Shown here: positions 50,199 to 58,587 of the stretch, in pieces
How positions within the stretch are numbered: the first letter of the stretch is position 1
Layout of the letters: each line of letters begins with the position of its first letter
Assembly: GCA_001777665.1 (NCBI GenBank)
Contig: MFEQ01000005.1
Coordinates: forward strand, 13,741-77,740
Length of the DNA: 64,000 nt
Direction of reading: 5' to 3'
From: Candidatus Doudnabacteria bacterium RIFCSPHIGHO2_02_FULL_42_25
Lineage (GTDB): Bacteria > Patescibacteria > Doudnabacteria > UBA920 > O2-02-FULL-48-8
The notes under the pieces: model-generated
The model's database searches: none
Told to the model about the DNA's origin: nothing
What the model saw: only the letters and a program-made list of their open reading frames with translations
Made by a program: the position numbers and the translations under genes

Positions 50199-50330
50199 AA
50201 CCATTTCGACCAAAAGGAGAAATCGCTCCTTCGAGAATTGGTCCTCAGAAGAGCGATCTCCCCGCCTGCCACGCCGGCATGGCGGGCAGGTCGCTAATCG
50301 CTCGAGATGGTATCTAGGGGAGGAACAACT
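50199..50330. repeat. Intergenic element with terminal inverted repeats
   Basis: ACCATTTCGA (50200-50209) and TCGAGATGGT (50302-50311) are inverted repeats (9 of 10). Inside are GGAGAAATCGCTCC, GAGCGATCTCC and a GC-rich CCTGCC/GGCAGG hairpin. The right flank AGGGGAGGAACAACTGC matches 45870 onwards. Confidence 0.6.
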
Positions 50331-50340
50331 GCGAATGCAA

Positions 50341-50370
50341 AAAGAAAAGGGAAAGAGGCAGGTCTTTCCC
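50341..50370 (-). terminator. Terminator directly after the 50373 gene
   Basis: On the minus strand GGGAAAGA, loop CCTGCC, TCTTTCCC, then TTTTCTTT. It starts 2 nt after the TAA stop. Confidence 0.78.
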
Positions 50371-50372
50371 AA

Positions 50373-50654
50373 TTAGGACAGCAAGTTGCGTTCGCGGATG
50401 CAGCGGAGAACCACTGCTTGATAGAGCTCGTCTTCCAGAGGCTTCCACGGTGCAGAGAGTTCCCCTTTGTCGTTGAAGGTTCTGTAGGGAACAAGCTGGC
50501 CGTAGACGAAGAGCGCCGTCTGGTCTTCCACGAAATCGTACCCTGGTACTCCGCCGATCACCATGAAGCCGCTCCCGAACACTAGACCGCGAGCTTCTCG
50601 AAAGGCTTCCACAGAGCTCACGATCGCGCGAAAATTCTCGGTCTCGACAAACAT
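50373..50654 (-). CDS. Orphan protein of unknown function (cassette class)
   Basis: The 93-residue soluble protein is not recognised. It has a FVETENFRAIVSSVEAFREARG helix and GGVPGYDFVEDQTALFVYGQLVPY beta-rich part. AAGGAGGAG lies before the ATG and a terminator follows the stop. It lies 21 bp after the TrmB-type regulator gene, but its base use differs, so it may not be a functional partner. Confidence 0.6.
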   Translation of the reverse strand: MFVETENFRAIVSSVEAFREARGLVFGSGFMVIGGVPGYDFVEDQTALFVYGQLVPYRTFNDKGELSAPWKPLEDELYQAVVLRCIRERNLLS

Positions 50655-50675
50655 GACTCCTCCTTCCAGAATCCA

Positions 50676-51425
50676 CTACAACTTACGCCATAGAGATTCG
50701 AAGATCTGTCTTTGCGTTACATAGATGTCGGGATTTTCGATAATGACACCAAACGGAATGCCCGTATGGTCCAATCCGACGTGTGCCACTTTGTCTTTAT
50801 ATATAAATTCGTGGGTGATGGATGATGAATTCTCGTCTTTTGTCAGCCATTTGCGTTGATCCAACCCCACTGTCTCGCCACCTTGGCCCATGGAAATTGT
50901 TTTGACTTTAATATCCTTTTCTTTTCGTTTGTCGTTAAAAAGTGGAAAGTCAGAGTAGATCGCCTCACGTTCTTTGGCTGTGGCAGATGAGTAGACATAG
51001 TATTCTTTTATTTTTTGCTCCTTCATAGTATTCAAAATGTCTTCAAGAATTTTTTTCACTCCTTTTGAGCCTTCATAGACTCGAATTGAAGGTTTCCCTC
51101 CTTGCTGAACAAACATTGTCTTTAATTCAGGCAATTTTTGTGTAATCCCAACCTTCAATCGTTGCAGCTTCATCTGCTTGTCTTCCACAGCTTCTATTAA
51201 TCGCTCCGGCGGTTCAGCCGCGAAATGATGTTTCCCTTTGCGGTAAAAAGAAGCCAAACCCAGATTGACTAAGTTTTTGAGAAGGTCATAGGCAGTACCT
51301 CGATTGATACTCGCTTTTCTAGCCACAGCTCTAGCTGGTGCAGGCCCCAATTCTAGAAGCGACAAGTATACTGCGCTTTCTTTATCAGAAAGTCCAAATT
51401 CAGTTAATATAGCTTTTAATTCCAT
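50676..51425 (-). CDS. TrmB family transcriptional regulator
   Basis: The 249-residue protein has an N-terminal winged helix (about 5-75: FGLSDKESAVYLSLLELG, INRGTAYDLLKNLVNLGL), a dimer coiled coil (about 80-105), and a C-terminal sensor-like domain with IRVYEGSKGVKKILEDIL. TrmB proteins are common in archaea and also found in CPR bacteria; the ligand and targets are unknown. Confidence 0.82.
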   Translation of the reverse strand: MELKAILTEFGLSDKESAVYLSLLELGPAPARAVARKASINRGTAYDLLKNLVNLGLASFYRKGKHHFAAEPPERLIEAVEDKQMKLQRLKVGITQKLPELKTMFVQQGGKPSIRVYEGSKGVKKILEDILNTMKEQKIKEYYVYSSATAKEREAIYSDFPLFNDKRKEKDIKVKTISMGQGGETVGLDQRKWLTKDENSSSITHEFIYKDKVAHVGLDHTGIPFGVIIENPDIYVTQRQIFESLWRKL

Positions 51426-51490
51426 AGTTATAATCTTAAAGATTGGGTCAATAATGTCAAAGCATTCACGACAATTCGTTTCAAAGCGCT

Positions 51491-51521
51491 AAAATAAGCC
51501 AACTTTTTGTTGGCTTATTTT
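51491..51521. terminator. Strong bidirectional terminator
   Basis: AAAATAAGCCAAC, loop TTTTT, GTTGGCTTATTTT form a 13-bp perfect stem. It ends the minus-strand operon 55738-51546. Confidence 0.9.
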
Positions 51522-51545
51522 CTACACTTTCTTAGTTATCAACAG

Positions 51546-53315
51546 TTAAAATTGAATTTTATCTCCTGGTTTCAGCGTCCCATGTTGCTCTGGTTGGGTT
51601 TGCGGCGCTGGTGCTGGAGGTGCAGGTTGCTTTGGTGGAGATGGTGCCACTACAACCGGCTTTCGGGGAGCTTCTTGAGGTTTTGCAGGTTGGATTGAAT
51701 GCTCTATAGATTTTCCCAGATCATCCAAACGATCCTGCAACTTTTCTTTTGTTAGCTTATTCACAGTTTCCCAAACAGGATTTTCTTTCTTTGGTTTATC
51801 CGATGCACGTCTTTGAAAGTTAGTTTCAGGTCTTCGTCTTCGTTCTTCCGGTCGTCTTTCTGCAACAGGGGGTGCAATTCGATCAGTTCGAGGAGCGGCA
51901 GGAGCTGATTCACGAATTTGCTGTGGGGTGCCAGTTATCTTTCGTTCTTGATATCGAAAATTTTCTTGCATATCTTCTTGTTCCATAGCTCCGCTCTCCA
52001 CAGCCGCCGCTTCAGCATGAAATTCAGCACCCATCCATCGATTAATCTTTTCTTCGACTATTGATCGTTCAACTGCATATCGCTCCCTTGAAACTTTTAT
52101 TACTTTATCCCTGTTCTCGGTTGCTTCAGAGATTGGAGCCAGGGTCGTGGCTGAAAACGGAGTGGATGATACACCGTTGATCATCAGCTTCAGATAAATA
52201 TGAAATTTAGTTAGGTTGACCAAATCATTTAACAAATACGTCGGGTCAAATTCTTTTTCTAGAAACTCTGCATCGTCAGCACCAACTCGAAAACAAATTA
52301 AGGTTCCGACGTTACCAAAAATCGCATCACGAACTACAGTGTTTCGGTCTTGGACCAATTGGCCGATATATTGGTGCGCGACGATCAAATTCAGCCGATA
52401 CTTTCTAGCTTCGGAAAGAATATTCGCAAATGATTCAGTGGCAAAATTCTGGAACTCATCGACATAAAGATAAAAATCTTTTCGTTGCTCTTCGGGAATA
52501 TCGACGCGGCTCATGGCAGCTAACTGCAATTTCGTAATAATCATAGCACCCAAAAGAGCTGAGTTGTCCTCACCGATTCTTCCTTTGGAAAGGTTGATAA
52601 GGAAGATTTTTTGGTTATCCATAATATCTCGGAGATCGATGGAACTTTTCGTTTGTCCGACAATATTGCGGATAATAGCAGACGACAAAAATTGACCAAC
52701 TTTGTTCTGGATTGGAGCTATCGCTTCGTTTCGAAACTTGTCATTGTAGTTGGCAAATTCATCAACCCAGAATGATTTGACCACCGGATCTTTAATGTTA
52801 TCAACTATCCTTTTCCGATAATTTTTATTGACCAACATCCGCGCAATACCAAGCAAGGTATTTCCCGGAGAATCCAGCAAAGCCAAAATGGTATTGTTGA
52901 GGATATATTCCATACGAGCGCTCCAGACTCCAGCCCAAATTTTCGTAAATACACCCATAAGTCCGGATGCGACTAAGTGCTTGTATTTTGGATCTACTGA
53001 TTCCAAAGGATTGAAAGCAATGGGAAAATCGCTATCCGCAGGGTTGAGATAGACCACATCGTTGACGCGATTGGATGGAATGTAATCCAAAACCTTTTCC
53101 ACGGAATCTCCGTGAGGGTCAACAAAAGCAACACCTTTTCCAGCTAAAATATCTTGAATAACCATGTTTTCGATCAGTGTGGTTTTGCCCATACCTGTTT
53201 TCCCGATGATGTACATGTGTCGTCTGCGGTCATCCTGACGAATACCAAAAGCAACTTCCTTATTCCGGAAATTTGTTTTGGCAAACAGTGTTATATCGTT
53301 GTCATTGTCTGGCAT
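51546..53315 (-). CDS. VirD4/TraG-like type IV secretion ATPase
   Basis: The 589-residue protein has Walker A GKTGMGKTT (about 39-47), DPHGDSVEKVL, Walker B FYLYVDEFQNF and the LIVAHQY motif of the coupling-protein/HerA group. The C-terminal ~150 residues are Pro-rich and disordered. In CPR genomes this ATPase travels with a membrane protein like the next gene and is proposed to drive DNA uptake or transfer, or pilus-linked export; that is inference. Confidence 0.82.
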   Translation of the reverse strand: MPDNDNDITLFAKTNFRNKEVAFGIRQDDRRRHMYIIGKTGMGKTTLIENMVIQDILAGKGVAFVDPHGDSVEKVLDYIPSNRVNDVVYLNPADSDFPIAFNPLESVDPKYKHLVASGLMGVFTKIWAGVWSARMEYILNNTILALLDSPGNTLLGIARMLVNKNYRKRIVDNIKDPVVKSFWVDEFANYNDKFRNEAIAPIQNKVGQFLSSAIIRNIVGQTKSSIDLRDIMDNQKIFLINLSKGRIGEDNSALLGAMIITKLQLAAMSRVDIPEEQRKDFYLYVDEFQNFATESFANILSEARKYRLNLIVAHQYIGQLVQDRNTVVRDAIFGNVGTLICFRVGADDAEFLEKEFDPTYLLNDLVNLTKFHIYLKLMINGVSSTPFSATTLAPISEATENRDKVIKVSRERYAVERSIVEEKINRWMGAEFHAEAAAVESGAMEQEDMQENFRYQERKITGTPQQIRESAPAAPRTDRIAPPVAERRPEERRRRPETNFQRRASDKPKKENPVWETVNKLTKEKLQDRLDDLGKSIEHSIQPAKPQEAPRKPVVVAPSPPKQPAPPAPAPQTQPEQHGTLKPGDKIQF

Positions 53316-53319
53316 TCGT

Positions 53320-54636
53320 TTATAGGTTCCCTATTGGTAAATCCATTGGAGGTGCGGATTTCACTGTATGGACTTTTTCTAATTGTGAAAGTCTGGTATG
53401 GGGTGTTTGTGGGAAATGAAAAATTGTTGCCAATTCTTCAGAATTGAGGATTGTTTCTCCACTACCCCGCCAATTACTTCGAGGAATAAAGTTGTGAAGA
53501 AAATGCCGTTTCCGTTTTAATATATGCCATTCCAAATAAGGCCTTTCCAAGCGTTCAGAAATTTTATACGCCTTATCTGTCCAAGTATGCCCAATGTCGG
53601 GCTTTAATCCGTTCAAATTAACATCATCAAAATTCCGAACAGCGCCAACAAATTCTGGGACCCTCAAGCTTTTATTAAATTTACCTTTTGGCGCCAGATA
53701 CAGCCCTCTCACTTTTGCATTGTAACCTACTTTTGAAAGACCGTGTTGGATCGATGTAATGATAGACTTTTCAATATCAGTGCGGTGAAGCATTAAACTC
53801 GGATCTTCTTTTTTAGGTTCTTGTTTTCTCGCCTTCGGGTCAGGAGGATTTAAAAATGCATCCATAACATCGCCTAGAAATTTCAAAGGGGCAATCAATA
53901 TTGTCATCCACAGTGACTCATCATGTTTAGCCGGAACTCCTTTTAGTTCATCAACCAAATGTGCCGCATGTTCTTTCCAGTCATCATTGACTGGCTTTAT
54001 GACTATCTGCCAAACCATCAACTCATGAGGCTGTAAACTACTCATGGCTTCAATTAAATTCGAAATAGGGTCGACAAATGTTTCTTGAGCCGAATGCTCA
54101 AAAGAAGTATCTTGATAGTATGTCCGGATTGGGTATGCATTTTCTTTTTTCTTGTTCCACTGTGTTCCCCAAAACTCAAAGTCTGCAGTTTCTGGATCAT
54201 AGTGGTGTGGTAAGTTCTTCAAATAATCTTCAACTTCAAAAATTTCTGCTTTAGGGTATTGAGCAAACACCGCGCTTTCAAAAAGATTTCGATATCGTTC
54301 TGGAAGTTTGAAAATGTATGAGACCTTCCCCCCCAAACTCACAATCTCGCATGACAAATACAAAACTGTTTTGCCATTTAAGTCTTCTCCCCATGTAAAA
54401 TTCTGGTGGATCGCATGAAGAGCAGTAAAAACTTGTTCCATGGCAAGGGGTGATTTTTCATTAAGTTCATCCACTTTAACTTCTAAAAAAATCTGTTTAA
54501 CAGAATCCATGTATGCCGTCCGATTGTTATCCCGTTTTAACCACCAAAACATCCAAATCAAAGCACCCAAATAAATGGTCCAGCCAAACCAGCGGACCAT
54601 GATTAACTCTATTAGTTCAAAGATTTCACTCCACAT
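53320..54636 (-). CDS. Membrane protein partner of the VirD4-like ATPase
   Basis: The 438-residue protein has one N-terminal membrane segment (about 10-33) and a large cytoplasmic domain with VYLSCEIVSLGGKVSYIFKLP and LHRTDIEKSIITSIQHGLSK. It lies 4 bp upstream of the ATPase gene and overlaps the regulator gene by 11 bp, so the three are cotranscribed. Function is not known beyond this association. Confidence 0.68.
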   Translation of the reverse strand: MWSEIFELIELIMVRWFGWTIYLGALIWMFWWLKRDNNRTAYMDSVKQIFLEVKVDELNEKSPLAMEQVFTALHAIHQNFTWGEDLNGKTVLYLSCEIVSLGGKVSYIFKLPERYRNLFESAVFAQYPKAEIFEVEDYLKNLPHHYDPETADFEFWGTQWNKKKENAYPIRTYYQDTSFEHSAQETFVDPISNLIEAMSSLQPHELMVWQIVIKPVNDDWKEHAAHLVDELKGVPAKHDESLWMTILIAPLKFLGDVMDAFLNPPDPKARKQEPKKEDPSLMLHRTDIEKSIITSIQHGLSKVGYNAKVRGLYLAPKGKFNKSLRVPEFVGAVRNFDDVNLNGLKPDIGHTWTDKAYKISERLERPYLEWHILKRKRHFLHNFIPRSNWRGSGETILNSEELATIFHFPQTPHTRLSQLEKVHTVKSAPPMDLPIGNL

Positions 54637-55738
54637 TGTTTGCTAAAGCGTATTTATCCTTTCCAACTTTTTGGAAATTTTTACGGTTACTTAGTCCGAC
54701 TAAAATTGTGTTTCTTTTGACTTGACGTCTTTTCATCACTTCGTTGATAATTTCATCCCTTGTTAGCGGACGATTGAACGATATCAATATTTCCTTAATC
54801 ACATCCGCCACTACTCCCCGCTTGTACCCCCATTCAGTCAGGGCGTAAATCCCCCGACCAATCAAAACAAACCGGCTATCTTTAATCAGCTCATTGTGCA
54901 CAGTTTCTTGGTATGCGGTTCGGTTATCAAATTTATTATCATTAATGAGTTTCGTAATTTCCGAATAATGTTCGGGTTTGCCATGATGTTTCAAAACCAA
55001 ATAAGCTTTATCACCGACATCACGAGGCCTGACTTCATTCCAATTTTTGAGTCCGATTTCATTGTACGGATTGATCTGGATCGACTTCGCGACACTTAAA
55101 TAACTCTTCAACACCCGGTCAGTTAGCTCCATTTGGTGTTGTTTATAAAAATCTGTTTCTTTGAATTGCTGATACAGCTCATCCTGGCTGATGACATGAC
55201 CTGTTGTCGTTAAAATCTTTTCAAACTCGGCCAATACCTGTTCCAGTTTTGATAAATCAAATCCAGCAATGTGCCAAGCTTCCAAATATTCGGAACTGTC
55301 GCCCAAATTTTTGAATTGAGAACTCAAACTCAACAGAAACTTGATCGATTGACGTTCTTTAAAATCCGTCTTCCCGACCTGTAATATCTGCATCAAATAT
55401 TCTTCGCTGACGATATTCCCATGCTCCTTTACAGTATCAAAAATCAGTTGGACCGCTGTGTCTAATTCTGGAATATTTTGTTTCTTTAGAAAATTGAGCG
55501 AATCTTTTTCGATCTGCCTGACTCTTTCTCTGGTCAAGCTGTGTTTTTTCCCGATTCCTTCCAAAGTTTCCATTTCTGATCCGGCCAAACCAAATCTTTT
55601 GGCAACTATCTCCCGATCCCGTTCTTTGAGTAAAGCCAGGAGATTATTTACCAACGTGGTTGGTTGGAATTCATTCAGACTATTTTGAGTCTGTGACCCC
55701 ATGATTTTATCCAAAATATTCGAATTTGTTTCCATCAT
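54626..55738 (-). CDS. Sigma-region-4 and HARE-HTH fusion regulator
   Basis: Residues about 28-92 form a sigma-70 region 4 (EREIVAKRFGL, LEGIGKKHSLTRERVRQIEKDSLNFLKK), and there is no region 2 or 3. Residues about 238-312 match a HARE-HTH domain (AYLVLKHHGKPEHYSEITKLI...RFVLIGRGIYAL), followed by another small helix-turn-helix. The protein can bind -35-like DNA but cannot melt promoters alone, so it is probably a regulator rather than a sigma factor. It heads the VirD4-like operon. Confidence 0.8.
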   Translation of the reverse strand: MMETNSNILDKIMGSQTQNSLNEFQPTTLVNNLLALLKERDREIVAKRFGLAGSEMETLEGIGKKHSLTRERVRQIEKDSLNFLKKQNIPELDTAVQLIFDTVKEHGNIVSEEYLMQILQVGKTDFKERQSIKFLLSLSSQFKNLGDSSEYLEAWHIAGFDLSKLEQVLAEFEKILTTTGHVISQDELYQQFKETDFYKQHQMELTDRVLKSYLSVAKSIQINPYNEIGLKNWNEVRPRDVGDKAYLVLKHHGKPEHYSEITKLINDNKFDNRTAYQETVHNELIKDSRFVLIGRGIYALTEWGYKRGVVADVIKEILISFNRPLTRDEIINEVMKRRQVKRNTILVGLSNRKNFQKVGKDKYALANNVE

Positions 55739-55796
55739 GCGGATACTTCAAAATTTATGCCTAAAGTATAGCACAAATTCCGGATTCTGTCAAGAG

Positions 55797-55825
55797 TTGC
55801 AAATTCAAGTGGTTTGTAGCATACT
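55797..55825 (+). promoter_or_regulatory. Promoter of the zinc-finger-like orphan gene
   Basis: TTGCAA (55797-55802), 17 bp, CATACT (55820-55825), then 6 nt to the ATG at 55832, so the transcript is predicted to be leaderless. Confidence 0.6.
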
Positions 55826-55831
55826 TTATCC

Positions 55832-56116
55832 ATGAACAAAAACCCCGAGGCAGGACAACATTTTCGTCCGAAAGACGAGCGGGAACGTGTTGGTGAGGAG
55901 GAGTGCTCGCGTTGCGGCAACGCTAAAAGCTTGCGCAGCTGTCAGGTCTGTCGCAGCGAAATGATGCGACTCGACGCCAAAACCCACACAAGCCGTAACC
56001 GAGAGCTCTCTGACGAACCCACGTCCTCACCCGAGGACTCGACTACACCTCCAATCAAAGGTTGGGGGCAACAACGACTGGACGAAACCAAGCGAAGGCT
56101 TGGAATCGGAACCTAA
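55832..56116 (+). CDS. Small zinc-ribbon-like orphan protein
   Basis: The 94-residue protein has CSRCGNAKSLRSCQVC (about 25-40), a CxxC...CxxC pair typical of a zinc ribbon, followed by a Ser/Thr/Pro-rich disordered tail. It has high-GC codons like the cassette class but a leaderless start in place of a Shine-Dalgarno. A terminator follows immediately. Confidence 0.62.
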   Translation: MNKNPEAGQHFRPKDERERVGEEECSRCGNAKSLRSCQVCRSEMMRLDAKTHTSRNRELSDEPTSSPEDSTTPPIKGWGQQRLDETKRRLGIGT

Positions 56117-56117
56117 A

Positions 56118-56147
56118 ACCGCCCGGTTTCCCGAGCGGTCTTTTTTT
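56118..56147 (+). terminator. Terminator after the zinc-ribbon-like gene
   Basis: ACCGC...CGG and CCG...GCGGT pair around TTT, followed by seven T residues. The secF stop is at 56149, so it may also serve the opposite strand. Confidence 0.75.
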
Positions 56148-56148
56148 A

Positions 56149-57045
56149 TTATGCTCTGCGTTTCAAATCCCATTTATGCCAGATCAAAAGAATGGGACTG
56201 GCGATAAAAATCGAAGAGTAAGTTCCGGCCACGATTCCGATCAGTAATGCCAGCACAAAATATCGAATCGTTTCTCCACCGAATAATAAAAGTGCTAAGA
56301 GAACGAACACAACAGTGGCAGATGTGTTAATTGATCGAACGATAGTTTGATTGATACTGTTTTCTATGATTTCAGCGAGTGGTTGTCCTGCACGGGTGCG
56401 GAGATTTTCTCGGATTCGGTCAAAGACGACGATGGTGTCGTGGACTGAAAATCCTAAGACCGTAAGCATAGCTGTGACGAATAATCCATCAATTTCAACT
56501 CCAGCAAATTTACCTAATATTGCAAACACGCCTAGGACAATGACCAAATCGTGGAGCAGCGCTACAATCGCGGCAAATCCAAATCGCCAGGAAGAAACTG
56601 GCCTGGTGACTTTACGGAATGCGTAGGCGATATATAGAATAATCCCCAATGAAACCAAACCTAGCTGGATAAATGCGCCAGAACGCAATTCTTTCCCAAT
56701 AACCGGCCCAATCGAGGTGTATTGTTCCTCGGTCACAGTGCCGAATTTATCATTTATAACCTTCAGCAACCGGTCGTGCTCTTCTTTTTCTTGTGGACCG
56801 GTTCGGATGATTACAGATTTATCCCCTGCTGGCTGAACCGTGGCATCGCTAAAATTTTGTAGGTGCAACTCTGTCCGGATCTCGTTGATTAGTGGGCGCT
56901 CGGCAAATCCAACTTGTGTTAATGATCCGCCTTTAAAATCTATGCCGAGGTTTAATCCAAAAGCTGACAGTGCGACAACCCCTGCCAAAAATAAAACCAG
57001 CGATATCCCCATCCAAAATTTGTAGTATTTGATAATATTAAACAT
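56149..57045 (-). CDS. secF: Protein translocase subunit SecF
   Basis: The 298-residue protein has six membrane helices and the SecF signature GIDFKGGSLTQVGF near the N-terminus, ALLHDLVIVLGVF and the GFSVHDTIVVFDRIRENLR motif. SecDF uses the proton gradient to pull translocated proteins outward. A 52-codon ORF separates it from secD, overlapping its start by 8 bp. Confidence 0.95.
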   Translation of the reverse strand: MFNIIKYYKFWMGISLVLFLAGVVALSAFGLNLGIDFKGGSLTQVGFAERPLINEIRTELHLQNFSDATVQPAGDKSVIIRTGPQEKEEHDRLLKVINDKFGTVTEEQYTSIGPVIGKELRSGAFIQLGLVSLGIILYIAYAFRKVTRPVSSWRFGFAAIVALLHDLVIVLGVFAILGKFAGVEIDGLFVTAMLTVLGFSVHDTIVVFDRIRENLRTRAGQPLAEIIENSINQTIVRSINTSATVVFVLLALLLFGGETIRYFVLALLIGIVAGTYSSIFIASPILLIWHKWDLKRRA

Positions 57046-57196
57046 CCCAGTATATCAACTTCGATAATGGTTTTTGAGTTCGCTTTTGCGAATAAAAACC
57101 ATGTTTAAATTTATTATTTTCTAAAATCATCGATTTAAGATTAATTTTATCAAAAACCATTAACAGCAAAAGCATTGAAGTTGTATTACTGGGCAT
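57038..57196 (-). CDS. Small ORF between secD and secF inside an inverted repeat
   Basis: This 52-codon frame starts 1 nt after the secD stop (57198) and ends 8 nt into secF, the spacing expected for coupled translation. The product starts MPSNTTSMLLLMVFDK and ends PLSKLIYWDV, with a short hydrophobic patch and basic tail; it is not YajC and matches nothing I know. The ORF is framed by an inverted repeat whose distal arm covers the secF ribosome-binding region. It may be a regulatory leader peptide, or an accidental ORF within a MITE-like insertion. Confidence 0.4.
   Translation of the reverse strand: MPSNTTSMLLLLMVFDKINLKSMILENNKFKHGFYSQKRTQKPLSKLIYWDV
57046..57193. repeat. Long inverted repeat between secD and secF
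   Basis: Three blocks pair in order: CCCAGT (57046) with ACTGGG (57188), CAACTTC (57056) with GAAGTTG (57177), and AATGGTTTTTG (57066) with CAAAAACCATT (57151). A 15-nt insert sits in the right arm. The arms end exactly at the start codons of secF and the small ORF. Confidence 0.7.
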
Positions 57197-57197
57197 T

Positions 57198-58541
57198 TTA
57201 CTTCTTCTCCTCTGACATGCTTTTTATTCCATATAGCCAGTGATGGACCAAGAAGTTATGACCAACCAGCAGTCTCAAAAAAGTTCGGGTAACAGTGATA
57301 GCCGTAAACATTGAAATCAGAATGCCTAATGCCAGTGTAATAGCAAATCCACGAATAATACTGGTGCCGAAATATGCGAGGATAAAAGTTGTGATCAAAC
57401 TGGAAAAGTTCGAATCCCGAACTGATAGCCACGCTCTGGTAAATCCGTCTTCCACGGCTTGCTGCAGGGTTTTACCTTTTCGCAATTCTTCTTTCATACG
57501 TTCAAAAATCAAAATATTGGCATCGACTGCCATTCCGATCGAGAGGATAAATCCTGCAATTCCAGCAAGCGTTAAGGTTATGCCAAATATTTTAAAAATC
57601 GCTAAAGCCAAAAAAGTATAAATTGACAAGGCAATGACAGCGAGTAGTCCTGGTAATCGGTAGTAAATAATCATGAACAGTGCCACAATTGCAAAGCCGA
57701 TCAAGCCTGCGGCCACACTTTTTTGCACTGATTGCGCGCCCAGTGTCGCGCCAACGTTTTGTTGCGAGATCAGTTTGATGGGCACAGGCAGAGCACCGGA
57801 ATTAAATCTAGTTACCAATTCCTTTGCTTCTGGAACTGTAAACCCACCCGTGATTACGGCTTCACCATTAGTGATGGCTTGGTTAACCGTAGGTGCTGAA
57901 AGAATTTCACCATCCAAGAAAATTGCTACTCGTTTCCCGACATTTCTCGAAGTGATTTCAGAAAATAACTTTGTTCCTTCGGCGTCAAACTGCAAGGAAA
58001 TTTGGGGGACACCAGTTTGTGGGTTGAAAGTTAGTACCGCTCTTTTGAACTGTTTACCAGTAAGCCCTGTGGCCATGTATAGATCAGTTGGATTCACAGA
58101 AACTTTCCCTTCAGCGTCTGGAGTTAGGGTTGGGTTAGGGTTTTCTTCACGAAATTCCAAAAACGGAGTTTGACCTATCAACGAAATTGCTTCATTGATG
58201 TCCTTCACTCCTGGGAGCTCGATTATAATTCTGTTGGATCCTGAGACTTGAACCAAGGGTTCGGAAACCCCGAAAGCATTGACTCGACGTTCAATAACAT
58301 CCCGAGCAGAAGCCATAGCATCAGACTGGGCATCACTAGGGATGTCTTTCAGGTCACCTTCATAAACCAAATGTGTGCCGCCTTGCAAATCCAATCCCAG
58401 CTTCAAATCAAACGGCTTTTCGTAGTTGATTTTGATCGGCTTGAGATTGATTTTGCTGCCTTGGGGAATGACCAAATAAACCGCACCAGCGGCTACCAGT
58501 ACAATCAATAAGAATTTAAAATATAATCTCGATTTTCTCAT
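57198..58541 (-). CDS. secD: Protein translocase subunit SecD
   Basis: The 447-residue protein has one N-terminal helix, the P1-type extracytoplasmic domain (about 35-255; GLDLQGGTHLVYEGD, RVNAFGVSEPLVQ) and five more helices with IGMAVDANILIFERMKEEL. Length fits compact SecD proteins. It is followed by the small ORF and secF. Confidence 0.95.
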   Translation of the reverse strand: MRKSRLYFKFLLIVLVAAGAVYLVIPQGSKINLKPIKINYEKPFDLKLGLDLQGGTHLVYEGDLKDIPSDAQSDAMASARDVIERRVNAFGVSEPLVQVSGSNRIIIELPGVKDINEAISLIGQTPFLEFREENPNPTLTPDAEGKVSVNPTDLYMATGLTGKQFKRAVLTFNPQTGVPQISLQFDAEGTKLFSEITSRNVGKRVAIFLDGEILSAPTVNQAITNGEAVITGGFTVPEAKELVTRFNSGALPVPIKLISQQNVGATLGAQSVQKSVAAGLIGFAIVALFMIIYYRLPGLLAVIALSIYTFLALAIFKIFGITLTLAGIAGFILSIGMAVDANILIFERMKEELRKGKTLQQAVEDGFTRAWLSVRDSNFSSLITTFILAYFGTSIIRGFAITLALGILISMFTAITVTRTFLRLLVGHNFLVHHWLYGIKSMSEEKK

Positions 58542-58587
58542 TTGGGCAAATAAAAACGAGGTATTCCTCGCTTATTATTATACTAAA

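Noticed and set aside
50151..50372. N-terminal extension of mnmA by 74 codons
   Set aside because: The added residues (Arg/Cys-rich) come from the palindromic intergenic repeat, a -10 box lies at 50158-50163, and MnmA normally starts near the PP-loop at ATG 50150.
57046..57196. yajC between secD and secF
   Set aside because: The small ORF lacks the YajC membrane helix and motifs.
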